This document shows positions 15,049-23,517 of a DNA stretch of 41,192 bases, one piece after another (positions within the stretch are counted from its first letter, which is position 1; every line of letters begins with the position of its first letter). Below the pieces are notes generated by a model. The model saw nothing but the letters and a program-made list of their open reading frames with translations. It did not search any database and was not told the DNA's origin. The stretch is from a virus, in the IMG/VR virus record IMGVR_UViG_3300022821_000008, positions 1 through 41,192 of that record, one strand, 5' to 3'. The position numbers and the translations under genes were made by a program.

Positions 15049-16896
15049 ATGCCTTACATATCAGACAACGAAGTAGAAAACTATAAAGCTGCAAGTCGGC
15101 TTGCCGTTGATATAGAGAGTTTTGATCCAGACCTAAAAACCAAAGGCCCAGGAACGCACAGAGGAGAAGGGTTTATTTGTGGTGTGGGCATAGGTCGTGA
15201 AACTCCAGGTGGCGATATGGCACACTATCTGTCGCTTACACACCCTGACACAGACGAAGCTACAAAAGAACGTAGTCGTAATGTGTTAACAGAGTTGTTA
15301 GCTACAGACGTGCCAAAACTGGGAGCTAACTTTAAGTACGATGTTGAGTGGCTTAATAAAGAAGGGTACGTTGTCAACGGAGTGTTCCACGACGTGCAAT
15401 TTGCAGAACCGCTACTTGACGAGTATGCACGTTCTTATAGTTTGAACAATCTTGCTAAGAAGTATTCAGTCAACCGTAAGAAGACAGAGATACTTGAGAA
15501 CTATCATAAGCATATGGGGTGGAAAGGTAAAGCTATTGAACACATATGGCGTATGCCTTTTAAGGTTGCCGAAGAGTATTGCCTTACAGATATTATATTA
15601 CCCTTAGAGATATTCTCCAAGCAGAAGCGTGCATTGGAACGTCAAAACCTTTGGAGTGTTTATGAAATGGAGATAGCGTTAGTACCTTTAATGCTCCAGA
15701 TGCGGAGGAATGGTGTACGTATAGATGAAGATAAGCTTGCTAAGGTAACGATCCAAACTGCTAATAAACACTATAAGAGTAAAAAGAAGTTGTTGAAATG
15801 GGCAGGTTTTGACTTTAACCCAGGTTCGTCTGCACAGTTAGCAAAGATATTTGACAGAATGGGGATACCGTATCCAAGAAAGCCACCTACACCGCATATG
15901 ATTCTTAAAGGTAAGACAGAAGGTAATCCCAACTTGGATAAGATGGCGCTAACAAGAATGGCTGTTCAGCACCCTATATGTGCAAGGATACTTGAGTACA
16001 GGCATTGGGACACTATGATAAATATGTTCTTATTTCCTTACAGCGAGTTGATAGTTGACGGACGATTGTATACTTCTTTACACCCATTAAGGTCTGACAA
16101 ATATGGTACTGTATCAGGTAGATTTTCATCTTCACAACCCAACCTACAGCAAGTATCCGCTATAAAAGAAGCTGGCGAGGAAGACAACGAGTTAGATTTG
16201 TTAAAGGGTCAGATATTGCGTGAGTTGTTTATTCCAGAGGAAGGTTGTACATGGGCAAAGTCTGATTATTCACAAGTTGAGTACAGGATAATAGCCCACT
16301 ACGCCACAGGCCCAGGTTCAATTGAGTTAAGGGAGCAGTACAACTACGATCCAAAGACAGATTTTCATAAGTACATACAGGATTCTACAGGGTTTGATAG
16401 ACGTACAGCAAAGAGACTTAACTTTGGCGGAGCTTATGGTATGGGTATACCGAGCGCATCAGCACTATTTGGTTGGACGTTAGCAGACGCTACTTTGTTT
16501 ATGGAATCTTACCATAAAACAGCTCCGTATATAAAAGAGACACGCAACGCGGTATCACGAGTGGCTAAACAACGTGGTTATGTGTTTACTATCTTAGGCC
16601 GTAAAGCGCGTACACACCCAAGTAGAAAACTTCACTCTATGTTTAACAGGCTTATACAAGGGAGTGCTGCTGATATATTTAAGAAGGGTATGTTAGACGC
16701 GTATGAAGCTGGAATATTTAATATACTGATACCGCACTTGTTTGTACACGATGAAGTTGACACAAGCGTACCAAAGACACCAGAAGGAAAAGAAGCACTT
16801 AAAGAGTTAGAGGTTATCATGGAAAATGCAGTTAAATTAGACGTACCTTTAAAAGTCGATACTCATACAGGTCGTAATTGGGCGGAGGCAGATTAG
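15049..16896 (+). CDS. Family A DNA polymerase with 3'-5' exonuclease
   Basis: 615 residues, RBS TTAGGAGC. The proofreading domain has AVDIESF (Asp21, Glu23), GANFKYDVEWL and EEYCLTD (exo I-III). The polymerase domain has motif A SDYSQVEYR (Asp406), motif B RRTAKRLNFGGAYG (Lys455, Phe459) and motif C VHDEVD (567-569). The 5'-3' exonuclease domain of cellular Pol I is absent, as usual in phages. Phe459 matches the E. coli Phe762 position. This is the replicative polymerase, working with the primase, helicases and ligase of the same unit. Confidence 0.93.
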   Translation: MPYISDNEVENYKAASRLAVDIESFDPDLKTKGPGTHRGEGFICGVGIGRETPGGDMAHYLSLTHPDTDEATKERSRNVLTELLATDVPKLGANFKYDVEWLNKEGYVVNGVFHDVQFAEPLLDEYARSYSLNNLAKKYSVNRKKTEILENYHKHMGWKGKAIEHIWRMPFKVAEEYCLTDIILPLEIFSKQKRALERQNLWSVYEMEIALVPLMLQMRRNGVRIDEDKLAKVTIQTANKHYKSKKKLLKWAGFDFNPGSSAQLAKIFDRMGIPYPRKPPTPHMILKGKTEGNPNLDKMALTRMAVQHPICARILEYRHWDTMINMFLFPYSELIVDGRLYTSLHPLRSDKYGTVSGRFSSSQPNLQQVSAIKEAGEEDNELDLLKGQILRELFIPEEGCTWAKSDYSQVEYRIIAHYATGPGSIELREQYNYDPKTDFHKYIQDSTGFDRRTAKRLNFGGAYGMGIPSASALFGWTLADATLFMESYHKTAPYIKETRNAVSRVAKQRGYVFTILGRKARTHPSRKLHSMFNRLIQGSAADIFKKGMLDAYEAGIFNILIPHLFVHDEVDTSVPKTPEGKEALKELEVIMENAVKLDVPLKVDTHTGRNWAEAD

Positions 16897-16914
16897 CCTA
16901 CTAAGGAGATTAAA

Positions 16915-17118
16915 ATGAGAACAAGAAAAGTTGACGAACCATTTTACATTAAGAAGAAAGAAGTTGATTTACCAGGATTGGAAGGCGAGTGGGATAGAGT
17001 ACGTCGTATGCGTAAAGAAGGCCACCCTTTAATAAAAGGCGGCCATTATAAAGCTCATGATCCATTGTCAATATTATTTTTAGGCGTTGGACACACTAAA
17101 GGTATAGCGAGGAATTAA
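16915..17118 (+). CDS. Small basic protein, unknown function
   Basis: 67 residues, RBS AAGGAG. Rich in Lys and Arg (RTRKVDEPFYIKKKEVDL, RVRRMRKEG), so nucleic-acid binding is possible. Last gene of the rightward unit. Its stop nearly meets the convergent late unit and overlaps by a few bases the -1-frame extension of the endolysin. No family recognised. Confidence 0.6.
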   Translation: MRTRKVDEPFYIKKKEVDLPGLEGEWDRVRRMRKEGHPLIKGGHYKAHDPLSILFLGVGHTKGIARN

Positions 17119-17150
17119 TTACTTAGCTCCCCAATGTGAAAATGAGAAGT

Positions 17151-17174
17151 GGTTCGAGTCGTTAGGCTCGAACC
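17151..17174. terminator. Hairpin between convergent units, weak terminator candidate
   Basis: GGTTCGAG (17151-17158) and CTCGAACC (17167-17174) form an 8-bp perfect stem with an 8-base loop where the two transcription units converge. No T-run follows on either strand, so intrinsic termination is doubtful. It also overlaps the endolysin end, just past its GGGA-repeat frameshift region, so it could act as a frameshift-stimulating structure. Confidence 0.35.
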
Positions 17175-17476
17175 TCCCTCCCTCCCCACTTTGCAGCATC
17201 ATGTAAACTTTCCCAATACTCTCCAAGCGCTGTCCAAGCTTCGTGACTTCCATCTCTTATCCATTCACCATCAATAAAAAGGTTGAAGTCTACAGCAAGT
17301 CGTATCTTGTGTACAGAATGTTTAGATGAATAACTACTCTTCTCACCAAATGATCCATGAGATCTATCATCTCTAAAAGCATCACCGAAAGTAAGTCCGT
17401 AAGAGTTGTTTTCAGAGAACAGTATTAACTTGCCGATACACGCTGTGAATTTTTGTTGTTTTTCGGAAAGTTTCAT
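17162..17476 (-). CDS. M15-family endolysin, apparently frameshifted at its C-terminus
   Basis: 104 residues in frame 0. It resembles small phage M15 (VanY/L-alanyl-D-glutamate type) peptidases: FTACIGKLILFSENNSYGLTFGDAFR, then the zinc motif SVHKIRLAVDFNLF (first His and Asp ligands) and LGEYWESLHDAAKWGGR. Family members continue with a third zinc ligand in an NHF/HFH-type motif, but this frame stops after WGGREVRA. In the -1 frame the DNA continues open to 17115 and reads GSSLTTRTTSHFHIGELSN, restoring the missing His. The junction is a GGGA repeat (plus 17175-17187). Either a base is missing from the assembly, the gene is mutated, or a frameshift is used. Its start overlaps the stop of the upstream membrane protein (ATGA). 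Confidence 0.75.
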   Translation of the reverse strand: MKLSEKQQKFTACIGKLILFSENNSYGLTFGDAFRDDRSHGSFGEKSSYSSKHSVHKIRLAVDFNLFIDGEWIRDGSHEAWTALGEYWESLHDAAKWGGREVRA

Positions 17477-17799
17477 TTCTTCATCTTTTCATTCAATAAA
17501 ATGACATTGATATTAAGTTCTTGCAAATTTTCGATCACTTGTTTATTTGTCTTTTTTTGTTCTATCCATTGCTCACTATCCACTGATTGCTTGATATGAA
17601 TACCTTTTATCATTTCGAGCAAAACTGCATTATCAACTTTTTTATCAAGGGCTTTTTCCGTCGACGTATATAGCTCTTTTATGTCAACGCCCTGGGCAGC
17701 AATAATACTATTTTGTTGAGAGTATAAAAGACCACATACTGAGAATAGTGCCATGATTCCAATTTTATACCAATCGAAATTTCTCAAGTTGATTGCCAT
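17473..17799 (-). CDS. Membrane-anchored coiled-coil lysis protein (i-spanin-like candidate)
   Basis: 108 residues, RBS GGAGTAGG. An N-terminal membrane anchor (WYKIGIMALFSVCGLLYS, about 10-27) is followed by a helical, coiled-coil-prone domain (TEKALDKKVDNAVLLEMI, NLQELNINVILLNEKMKK). That topology fits an inner-membrane spanin subunit or another late lysis protein. It overlaps the endolysin start by four bases. The lipoprotein two genes upstream would be the outer-membrane partner if this is a spanin pair. Confidence 0.55.
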   Translation of the reverse strand: MAINLRNFDWYKIGIMALFSVCGLLYSQQNSIIAAQGVDIKELYTSTEKALDKKVDNAVLLEMIKGIHIKQSVDSEQWIEQKKTNKQVIENLQELNINVILLNEKMKK

Positions 17800-17821
17800 T
17801 TTCCTACTCCGGTTATTCAGT

Positions 17822-17992
17822 TTATAAATCAGGTAGCGCTTTCAATTTTTCATTGAGTGCCTTTAATTCAGGCATAGTCGGAATATCGTAGCCTTCACCC
17901 TTTGCAGCTTCAGCAAAATCAATCAGGCGTGAAGTTAAATCCAAAGCCACTGGGACCAGGTTTGTAATTAAAACTATCATTTCTTTTCCCAT
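17822..17992 (-). CDS. Small lysis-cassette protein, 56 aa
   Basis: 56 residues from the ATG at 17992, preceded by GTGAGGATG. An amphipathic N-terminus (MIVLITNLVPVALDLTSRLI) is followed by AEAAKGEGYD and a charged helix (PELKALNEKLKALPDL). It may be membrane-associated, but a full membrane span is uncertain. It lies between the lipoprotein and the coiled-coil lysis protein. No family recognised. Confidence 0.55.
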   Translation of the reverse strand: MGKEMIVLITNLVPVALDLTSRLIDFAEAAKGEGYDIPTMPELKALNEKLKALPDL

Positions 17993-17999
17993 ATCATCC

Positions 18000-18362
18000 T
18001 CACATTAAGCTAATTAAAATTGTTGAAACTTCTGCCAAAATTGTGTCGAGCATAACTTTGTTTGTAAATAACTCCGCTGGCTCGATACCTCCACTGTCCC
18101 GCCATACAATAACAAGATTATTATACGTAATCAAGCATTGCTTTGCCTTGTTCAAAGGATCAGCCGCAGTCTTTAATGCTGCAAGCTGATCACCCTCTAA
18201 CACATTTTCAAGACTCTGGTAAGTGTCGTATAGACTGAAATATGTCTTTGTGACTTCTGACGATATTACACTGGCCCGTTCGACTGGTGTAAGGTCTTTG
18301 CCCCCGAAACAACCGGACAATACAAGCGCCATGAACAAAGTAAGAACTAATAGTTTTTTCAT
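18000..18362 (-). CDS. Outer-membrane lipoprotein of the lysis cassette (o-spanin-like candidate)
   Basis: 120 residues from the ATG at 18362, which overlaps the upstream stop (ATGA) and follows GGGAGGC; a longer in-frame start is not needed. The N-terminus is a lipoprotein signal, MKKLLVLTLFMALVLSGC, with lipobox LSGC, so the mature protein is lipid-anchored, probably in the outer membrane. The rest is helical (SSEVTKTYFSLYDTYQSLENVL). Location among lysis genes suggests an outer-membrane spanin, but its length exceeds most o-spanins. It shows that the host is Gram-negative. Confidence 0.65.
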   Translation of the reverse strand: MKKLLVLTLFMALVLSGCFGGKDLTPVERASVISSEVTKTYFSLYDTYQSLENVLEGDQLAALKTAADPLNKAKQCLITYNNLVIVWRDSGGIEPAELFTNKVMLDTILAEVSTILISLM

Positions 18363-18517
18363 TTTTTGCCTCCCTTTACAAGTTTTTGAGCAACGCCCAA
18401 AATTAACTGAATAATGCTGTTTGATTTCCATTTCGGAACCAAGCCAATGATCTCGCTTGCTGCTGCCACAACAATCCCAAATATTGCAATATTCGCCGGA
18501 TCTGTTATCCATTCCAT
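18359..18517 (-). CDS. Small holin-like membrane protein, 52 aa
   Basis: 52 residues, RBS AAAGGAGAA. One membrane helix (NIAIFGIVVAAASEIIGLV, about 9-27) is followed by a basic amphipathic C-terminus (KWKSNSIIQLILGVAQKLVKGGKK). Size, charge and position upstream of the endolysin fit a small holin or antiholin. It overlaps the lipoprotein start by four bases. Confidence 0.55.
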   Translation of the reverse strand: MEWITDPANIAIFGIVVAAASEIIGLVPKWKSNSIIQLILGVAQKLVKGGKK

Positions 18518-18530
18518 TTTTAATTCTCCT

Positions 18531-18707
18531 TTAAGTTATAACTTTGATTATAAATAAAATTATTGCACTCACAATACAAACAGCCGCATATAATAACCAC
18601 ATAAACGCTATGCCCATAGAGTCAGGGTGGGCAGTCTGAGCGAAGGTATAGGTTTTATAGATGCACGCTAAAGCTATTATGATTATTGCTGTTATTGTTA
18701 TGTTCAT
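18531..18707 (-). CDS. Two-helix membrane protein, holin candidate
   Basis: 58 residues with TGAGGA upstream. Two predicted membrane helices (ITITAIIIIALACIYK and MWLLYAAVCIVSAIILFIIKVI) are separated by a short polar loop (AQTAHPDSM). A class II holin-like topology in first position of the lysis cassette makes this the better holin candidate of the two small proteins. No sequence family recognised. Confidence 0.55.
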   Translation of the reverse strand: MNITITAIIIIALACIYKTYTFAQTAHPDSMGIAFMWLLYAAVCIVSAIILFIIKVIT

Positions 18708-18796
18708 TATTTCCTCATCAGTATTGTTTTAGCCTGCACAAATTTTGTCAATATTTCCATAATCCTTGTTTTTGACTCTGCCCTTGTTATTAACTC

Positions 18797-19630
18797 CTAT
18801 CTAAATGCCATATAATAAATCCAAGCTGTACCTGTTTTCGATCCAGCCTTTACCCATGTTACGGTGAAACCATCTGCACCGAATGCGCTAACAGCACCAG
18901 CATAAGTAACCCCTGCGCTTTGGTATAAGTATATTGATTCACTTGCGGAGCTATCCCGAACACCGGCTGCTGTAGCATATACGCAGTTGGCTAAATTGCC
19001 GGAAAACCCAATAGAAAACTCATGAGCTGTGGCGTGTGCTAAGAATATAATATAACTTGGCTTAAATCCAAGTTCTGTAATTGGTTGTGTGCCTGATGCG
19101 GTTGCGGTATCTATCGTAAATGTTCCAATCTTCATACCGCCAGCCCATTCCCCAAGGGTTCCACCGGCATTGACAAATAATTTTAAATTGGCTGCACCTA
19201 TTGGTAATTTAGAAGAAGCGTTGGCCCCTGATCCCTGTACTAAATCCCCGGCAGCATCGAAAATAGTATCCGTTGATACTGCATCTGGTGTGGATAAGGT
19301 AGGACTCGTTGCTCTCACCGGCTCACCAGAACCCGTGGCTGTTGTCCAGACAGGATCGGCTGCACCACCACCAACAAGAATATCGGTCAAAGCGCCAGCA
19401 TTAAGCTTATGTGATGTGGCTGCACCAGTACCGATTACCAATTCTCCTGCCGCTGTCCATACTGGATCTGTAGATACTGGAACATTGGTATCCTTTGCTG
19501 TGTTGAGTGCAATGGCTGCTTTTTCGGCACTATTTGCCCCCTTTGAGTCAATCCGTATTCCATCTGCCATAGCCCCGGTTGAAAGTATCAAAGCTGTTAC
19601 AATTAATAGTAAAATCTTTAGTTTTTTCAT
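18797..19630 (-). CDS. Tail-fibre/appendage-like protein with Sec signal peptide
   Basis: 277 residues, RBS AAGGAGAAT. The N-terminus is a clear signal peptide, basic MKKLK, then a hydrophobic core, then STGAMA (likely cleavage after Ala22 before DG). The mature part has tail-fibre-like repeats (AAGELVIGTGAA, AAGDLVQGSGAN, each followed by a KL segment) and a beta-rich C-terminal domain (FSIGFSGNLANCVYATAAG, FTVTWVKAGSKTGTAWIYYM). Its place directly after the tailspike suggests a receptor-binding or accessory tail protein. Export to the periplasm is unusual for such a protein. It may instead be a secreted decoy. Confidence 0.65.
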   Translation of the reverse strand: MKKLKILLLIVTALILSTGAMADGIRIDSKGANSAEKAAIALNTAKDTNVPVSTDPVWTAAGELVIGTGAATSHKLNAGALTDILVGGGAADPVWTTATGSGEPVRATSPTLSTPDAVSTDTIFDAAGDLVQGSGANASSKLPIGAANLKLFVNAGGTLGEWAGGMKIGTFTIDTATASGTQPITELGFKPSYIIFLAHATAHEFSIGFSGNLANCVYATAAGVRDSSASESIYLYQSAGVTYAGAVSAFGADGFTVTWVKAGSKTGTAWIYYMAFR

Positions 19631-19642
19631 CTTACATTCTCC

Positions 19643-21646
19643 TTATATTGACCAAGATATTGATACAGCAGTATTAATGCCGCAATTTCCAGCATTAGTC
19701 CAGTTTGTTGTTCCCAGTCCATCTACATATACAACTATTGTGCCGTCTATGTTTATAGTTATAGCCCCCGGAGTAGCAACCCCCGCACTATTATCTGTTA
19801 CCGCAGCAGAAACAAATTGTAATTGAGAAGATGGCCGAAAAGAAGCAGGCAATACTACTCCGTATGTAAATGTAGTCATTGCGGCTTGATTCGCTCCTTG
19901 TGTTGCAGGAAGTGTCAACGTGACTGTATTTCCGATCTTTGTCGCTTTCCATACAACAGAAACTATCAAAGCACCGGTACAAGCAGTATCTGCCGCTGTA
20001 TATTCCTCATAATCGTCAAGAGTGTTAGCATCTGCTATATTAACAAAAGGAGTTTGAAAGACGAGTCCTCTAGTCGTAATGGTTCCGCTAGCCACCCTTA
20101 ATACTTTAGAAGGGAATACACTGGCTGTAGCCAAATTTGTTACTCCTTCATAAGTGTCATACCAAGAATCAGTCTGATTAGTAGAGACTCCCGCATACTC
20201 AATATTATGATCTTCATTTGCCTCAAACCAAGTTCCGATAAATGAATTTGAAATAGATAAGACATCAATCATTACACCATCGTAGCAATTTGACCAATCA
20301 GTGTTAATGAAAGCGTTTCCTCTTACTATTCCTAACGATCCATCTATTTGTAAGCCAAAATCACCAGAAGCGGGGGCGGCAGCACCAACTGCTAAGTTTG
20401 TTCCGTATACGTTATAAAATGAGTTGTTGGAAATATATCCAGAAGCCCCTGAAGCATCAAGGAAAAGAGCCGCTTGATCTCCATATAAAGACAATCTTTC
20501 ATATGTCCCCCCTACGGAGGTAACTATATGTAGGGCAATATTAGATTCATTGACATGAATGTTTGATAGATGCAGCCCGTTGTTATCTACATAAATAGCG
20601 GTCTTTGTTAGCCCCCCGTAAATCTCAAATCCTTCAATACGGCTAAGCCTTGAATCATTATCAGAAGCGTCTATTGCTATTGTTCCAGTTGGAGCAAAAT
20701 TAAGGATAGCTGGCCCCCATAGTTTATGACCATCTGATTCAAGCGTGATTACTTTTCCAGGTAATGTGAAACTCTCAAAATAATAAGTAGGAGTTGTGCC
20801 CCCTTCAGCCATGCCTACACCACTTGCAGGGAATCTCATAGTGTTAACACCACTACCAACAGCCAGTGCTTTTTCAAGAGCCGTAGTATTCGCCACTCGT
20901 ACAGTATTATCACTGTGAATAATATTGTACCAGATTGGTATAGCATAATCTAATGCCCCAGGACCAAAAATCACAGTTCCATTAAACACATGATACGATC
21001 CAGCCTCTAAGTCCCCATTAATAGTAAGCGTCCCACCCCCACCAATAATAGCCCCACGCTCAACCTTCAGCGTGATATTAGCCGGGATGGTTTCTGAGGT
21101 TGTCAGAGTGTAGGTTGTTGTTGCTTCGCCTGAGTTATTGCGTAGGACTATTGTTGCTTGTGCTGTATTGATTGGAGCGATTGCGTTAATAGTGTCAATG
21201 TAATATTTCAGGGTGTTTGAATCGCCGGTTACGCCTTGGTCTGCCGCTGTTGCATCGGGATAAGAAAAATCATCCGACTGTTCAGAGGTTGGGACATAGT
21301 AGACCTGTACATCAGAAGAATCTAATACTTTTAAACTATAGTCACCTGAAACTAAAAGTGTAACAGGCGCACCCAAATATACTGGAACACCGCCCGCATT
21401 AGTTAAAACAGGTTGCGTTACCTCCACAACAGTTCCGTCTTCTTGTCGTACACTGAGCGTTTTTTGAGCGCTTACAACTGTTGGATCGAGATCAGGAATA
21501 CCTACATAAATTTTGCCCAATGCAATGGGTCGTCCTCTTGATGTCTCAGGAAAATATCCTGGGCCTAATCTAACAATGTCTAAGGCGTAGCAGCTATTCA
21601 CCGCAACTAAGACAAAGGCTAATACAAAAATAATAATTTTTTTCAT
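19643..21646 (-). CDS. Tailspike with P22-type head-binding domain and signal peptide
   Basis: 667 residues, RBS AAGGAGTAA. Residues 1-21 form a Sec-type signal (MKKIIIFVLAFVLVAVNSCYA). Residues about 32-120 match the P22 gp9 head-binding domain: GKIYVGIPDLDP, then GTVVEVTQPVLTNAGGVPVY and LKVLDSSDVQVYYVP. A long middle region (about 165-510) rich in G, N and short strands, such as GLHLSNIHVNESNIALHIV, fits a right-handed beta-helix of the pectate-lyase type. The last 120 residues form a beta C-terminal domain. It should recognise or cleave surface polysaccharide. P22 gp9 itself has no signal peptide. A lipobox is borderline at best (VNSC). Confidence 0.82.
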   Translation of the reverse strand: MKKIIIFVLAFVLVAVNSCYALDIVRLGPGYFPETSRGRPIALGKIYVGIPDLDPTVVSAQKTLSVRQEDGTVVEVTQPVLTNAGGVPVYLGAPVTLLVSGDYSLKVLDSSDVQVYYVPTSEQSDDFSYPDATAADQGVTGDSNTLKYYIDTINAIAPINTAQATIVLRNNSGEATTTYTLTTSETIPANITLKVERGAIIGGGGTLTINGDLEAGSYHVFNGTVIFGPGALDYAIPIWYNIIHSDNTVRVANTTALEKALAVGSGVNTMRFPASGVGMAEGGTTPTYYFESFTLPGKVITLESDGHKLWGPAILNFAPTGTIAIDASDNDSRLSRIEGFEIYGGLTKTAIYVDNNGLHLSNIHVNESNIALHIVTSVGGTYERLSLYGDQAALFLDASGASGYISNNSFYNVYGTNLAVGAAAPASGDFGLQIDGSLGIVRGNAFINTDWSNCYDGVMIDVLSISNSFIGTWFEANEDHNIEYAGVSTNQTDSWYDTYEGVTNLATASVFPSKVLRVASGTITTRGLVFQTPFVNIADANTLDDYEEYTAADTACTGALIVSVVWKATKIGNTVTLTLPATQGANQAAMTTFTYGVVLPASFRPSSQLQFVSAAVTDNSAGVATPGAITINIDGTIVVYVDGLGTTNWTNAGNCGINTAVSISWSI

Positions 21647-21648
21647 TG

Positions 21649-23517
21649 TTACTCCTTACTTAATCCTTTTAGTCCTTGTAAACCTTCTTTAGCTTTTTTA
21701 GCTTTCTTACGTTTGTCACGCTTCTTTTTTGCTATTGCTTCTTGCCGCTTTTCGCGTTTTGATTTGACTTTTTCTGCGTGCTCTACAACTTTAGGTGGTT
21801 CAGCGACCTTCTTACCTTCCAGTTTACGTTCCAGCTTCTCAACCTTTTTAAACATGTTGCTTATAATGGTGTCAGATTTTCCTCTGTGCTTGAACCAACT
21901 TGCAACTGCCTTGATACCAGTACCGGCGGCAATGCTTGCTGGATCACCTCTTAATGCACCAACCACTATTTGATGACTGCCGACTATATCTGAAAAGTTT
22001 AAAGATGACTTATCAGTTTTCTTCAAGTCAAGAAAAGCTCTGTTATTTACATCAGGTTCAAGGGCCAGTATATCTCTGTACTGTCTTCTCAGCTCTAAGT
22101 ATCCTGCACTTGACGGATTACCTTTATCTTTAGACATAGTGTCTAACATAGCGCCTAACTGTGTTCTTTGATTTTCAACGATTATAGCATCTACGCTGGC
22201 TTGCCCCTTAGTCTTATTACCCTGGCCTTTATAGTACTCTGTCAGACCTTCGTTAAGAATTTCAACGTCTCTTTGAGACTCTACAGCGGTTCTACTTTTA
22301 TCTTGCTTTAACTGTTCAATCTTATCCTTTGCGTATTTTACAGTGTTCTTTCTATGAGATTGAATAGACTTATCGGCTATATATTTCTCTAACGCATCAA
22401 CGGTCTTCAATAGATCAACTTTGGGTGCGCCAGCTCTTGCATCAGACAACTTACCCATTTTATCGTACGCTTCAAAAACTTTACGTTTAAGTTGAGTAAG
22501 CGCTTGCGACATTTCAGGCAATGTTTTTGGAAGGCCTTTTGTAACATTACCGTCTTTGTCTATTAGTTTGAGGTTATCAACATTGTCAACAATCTGCTTA
22601 ACAACGGAGTCAGCTTTCTTGTAATAAGCGTCCAGTAATGGCCCAGTTAATTTTTTACCTACAGCCGTTTTAGCAGGCTTAATTCCTTTGCTTATACCGG
22701 CTTTAACAACCTTTGAGAACTCTGTGCCCACTTTAGTAATAGTTGGTACAGCTCTTGTCAACCCACTTTTTACAGAAGCGCGTCCTCCAATAATTGCGGG
22801 CGAAGCACCTATAGCTCCTTTAACAAGTGCCGCTGTTTTAAGATGCCCAGCTTCTGCTATAGGGCCAGCTACAAAGTCTCCAAACTCGTCTAACTTTTTC
22901 AATGGATAAGTTGTTGCTTCTGTTAGTTCCTGCCCTTTTGGTGTCATAGGTTTGTGTACAAGAATATCTTGCAGTTTTGCTATAGCCTTAGTTGCCTTAT
23001 CAACATCGCCGGTTGCTAATAGCGTCGCTATGCCACCAAGGCCAGCAGCTACAGTTCCGTAAGCTCCCGTTACTAAGTTTAACCCAGTGTCAACTACAGG
23101 ATAAACCTTACCAATATTTTTTAGAGTGCTACTAATCTCTGCTTGAACACGTTTACCAGAAGCTAATGGATCTTTGACTTCTGGCGACCTCATTCGTGGT
23201 TGAGAGTAGTATCTTCCATCTTCACCTTTATTGATAACATGGTCAGCGGCTTCTTCACCTGCTACAGTCTTTTCGTAAGAGTAATGCTTTTGACCTTTAA
23301 GGATCTGTCCATTTGGCGCTCTACTTGGCCAGTGACCTGTTTCGTCGGCTGTAATACCGTACTTCTCCGCAGTTGCGTAATCGTAGCTTTCGCCTTCTGG
23401 ATCAAACGAAAGATCATTTTCGGGTTCAGAGCCGACTGGCGTACCGTACTTAAGCGGATCAAAAGTCTTTTGCTCTTTAACTGGTGTACCGTAGTCTAAC
23501 GGATTAAATTCAGCCAT
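21649..23517 (-). CDS. Large internal virion / DNA-ejection protein
   Basis: 622 residues. The N-terminus has a duplicated motif (FNPLDYGTPV and FDPLKYGTPV), common in phage ejection proteins. A Gly/Ala-rich hydrophobic stretch (VTGAYGTVAAGLGGIATLLA) is followed by long helical regions and a strongly basic Lys-rich C-terminus (KRQEAIAKKKRDKRKKAKKA). The slot between tailspike and the next ejection protein corresponds to P22 gp16. It is probably packed in the head and ejected with the DNA through the cell envelope. Its ATG overlaps the upstream stop. Confidence 0.7.
   Translation of the reverse strand: MAEFNPLDYGTPVKEQKTFDPLKYGTPVGSEPENDLSFDPEGESYDYATAEKYGITADETGHWPSRAPNGQILKGQKHYSYEKTVAGEEAADHVINKGEDGRYYSQPRMRSPEVKDPLASGKRVQAEISSTLKNIGKVYPVVDTGLNLVTGAYGTVAAGLGGIATLLATGDVDKATKAIAKLQDILVHKPMTPKGQELTEATTYPLKKLDEFGDFVAGPIAEAGHLKTAALVKGAIGASPAIIGGRASVKSGLTRAVPTITKVGTEFSKVVKAGISKGIKPAKTAVGKKLTGPLLDAYYKKADSVVKQIVDNVDNLKLIDKDGNVTKGLPKTLPEMSQALTQLKRKVFEAYDKMGKLSDARAGAPKVDLLKTVDALEKYIADKSIQSHRKNTVKYAKDKIEQLKQDKSRTAVESQRDVEILNEGLTEYYKGQGNKTKGQASVDAIIVENQRTQLGAMLDTMSKDKGNPSSAGYLELRRQYRDILALEPDVNNRAFLDLKKTDKSSLNFSDIVGSHQIVVGALRGDPASIAAGTGIKAVASWFKHRGKSDTIISNMFKKVEKLERKLEGKKVAEPPKVVEHAEKVKSKREKRQEAIAKKKRDKRKKAKKAKEGLQGLKGLSKE

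Noticed and set aside
17100-17160. tRNA-like T-arm (GGTTCGAGTC) near the convergent ends
   Set aside because: No acceptor stem, D-arm or anticodon arm can be drawn around it; it is part of the GGTTCGAG / CTCGAACC hairpin.
18721-18796. 17-codon frame (- strand) between the holin candidate and the fibre gene
   Set aside because: It has an RBS-like ACAAGG and a TAATG overlap with the next gene, but it is too short to support as a gene; at most a coupling leader.
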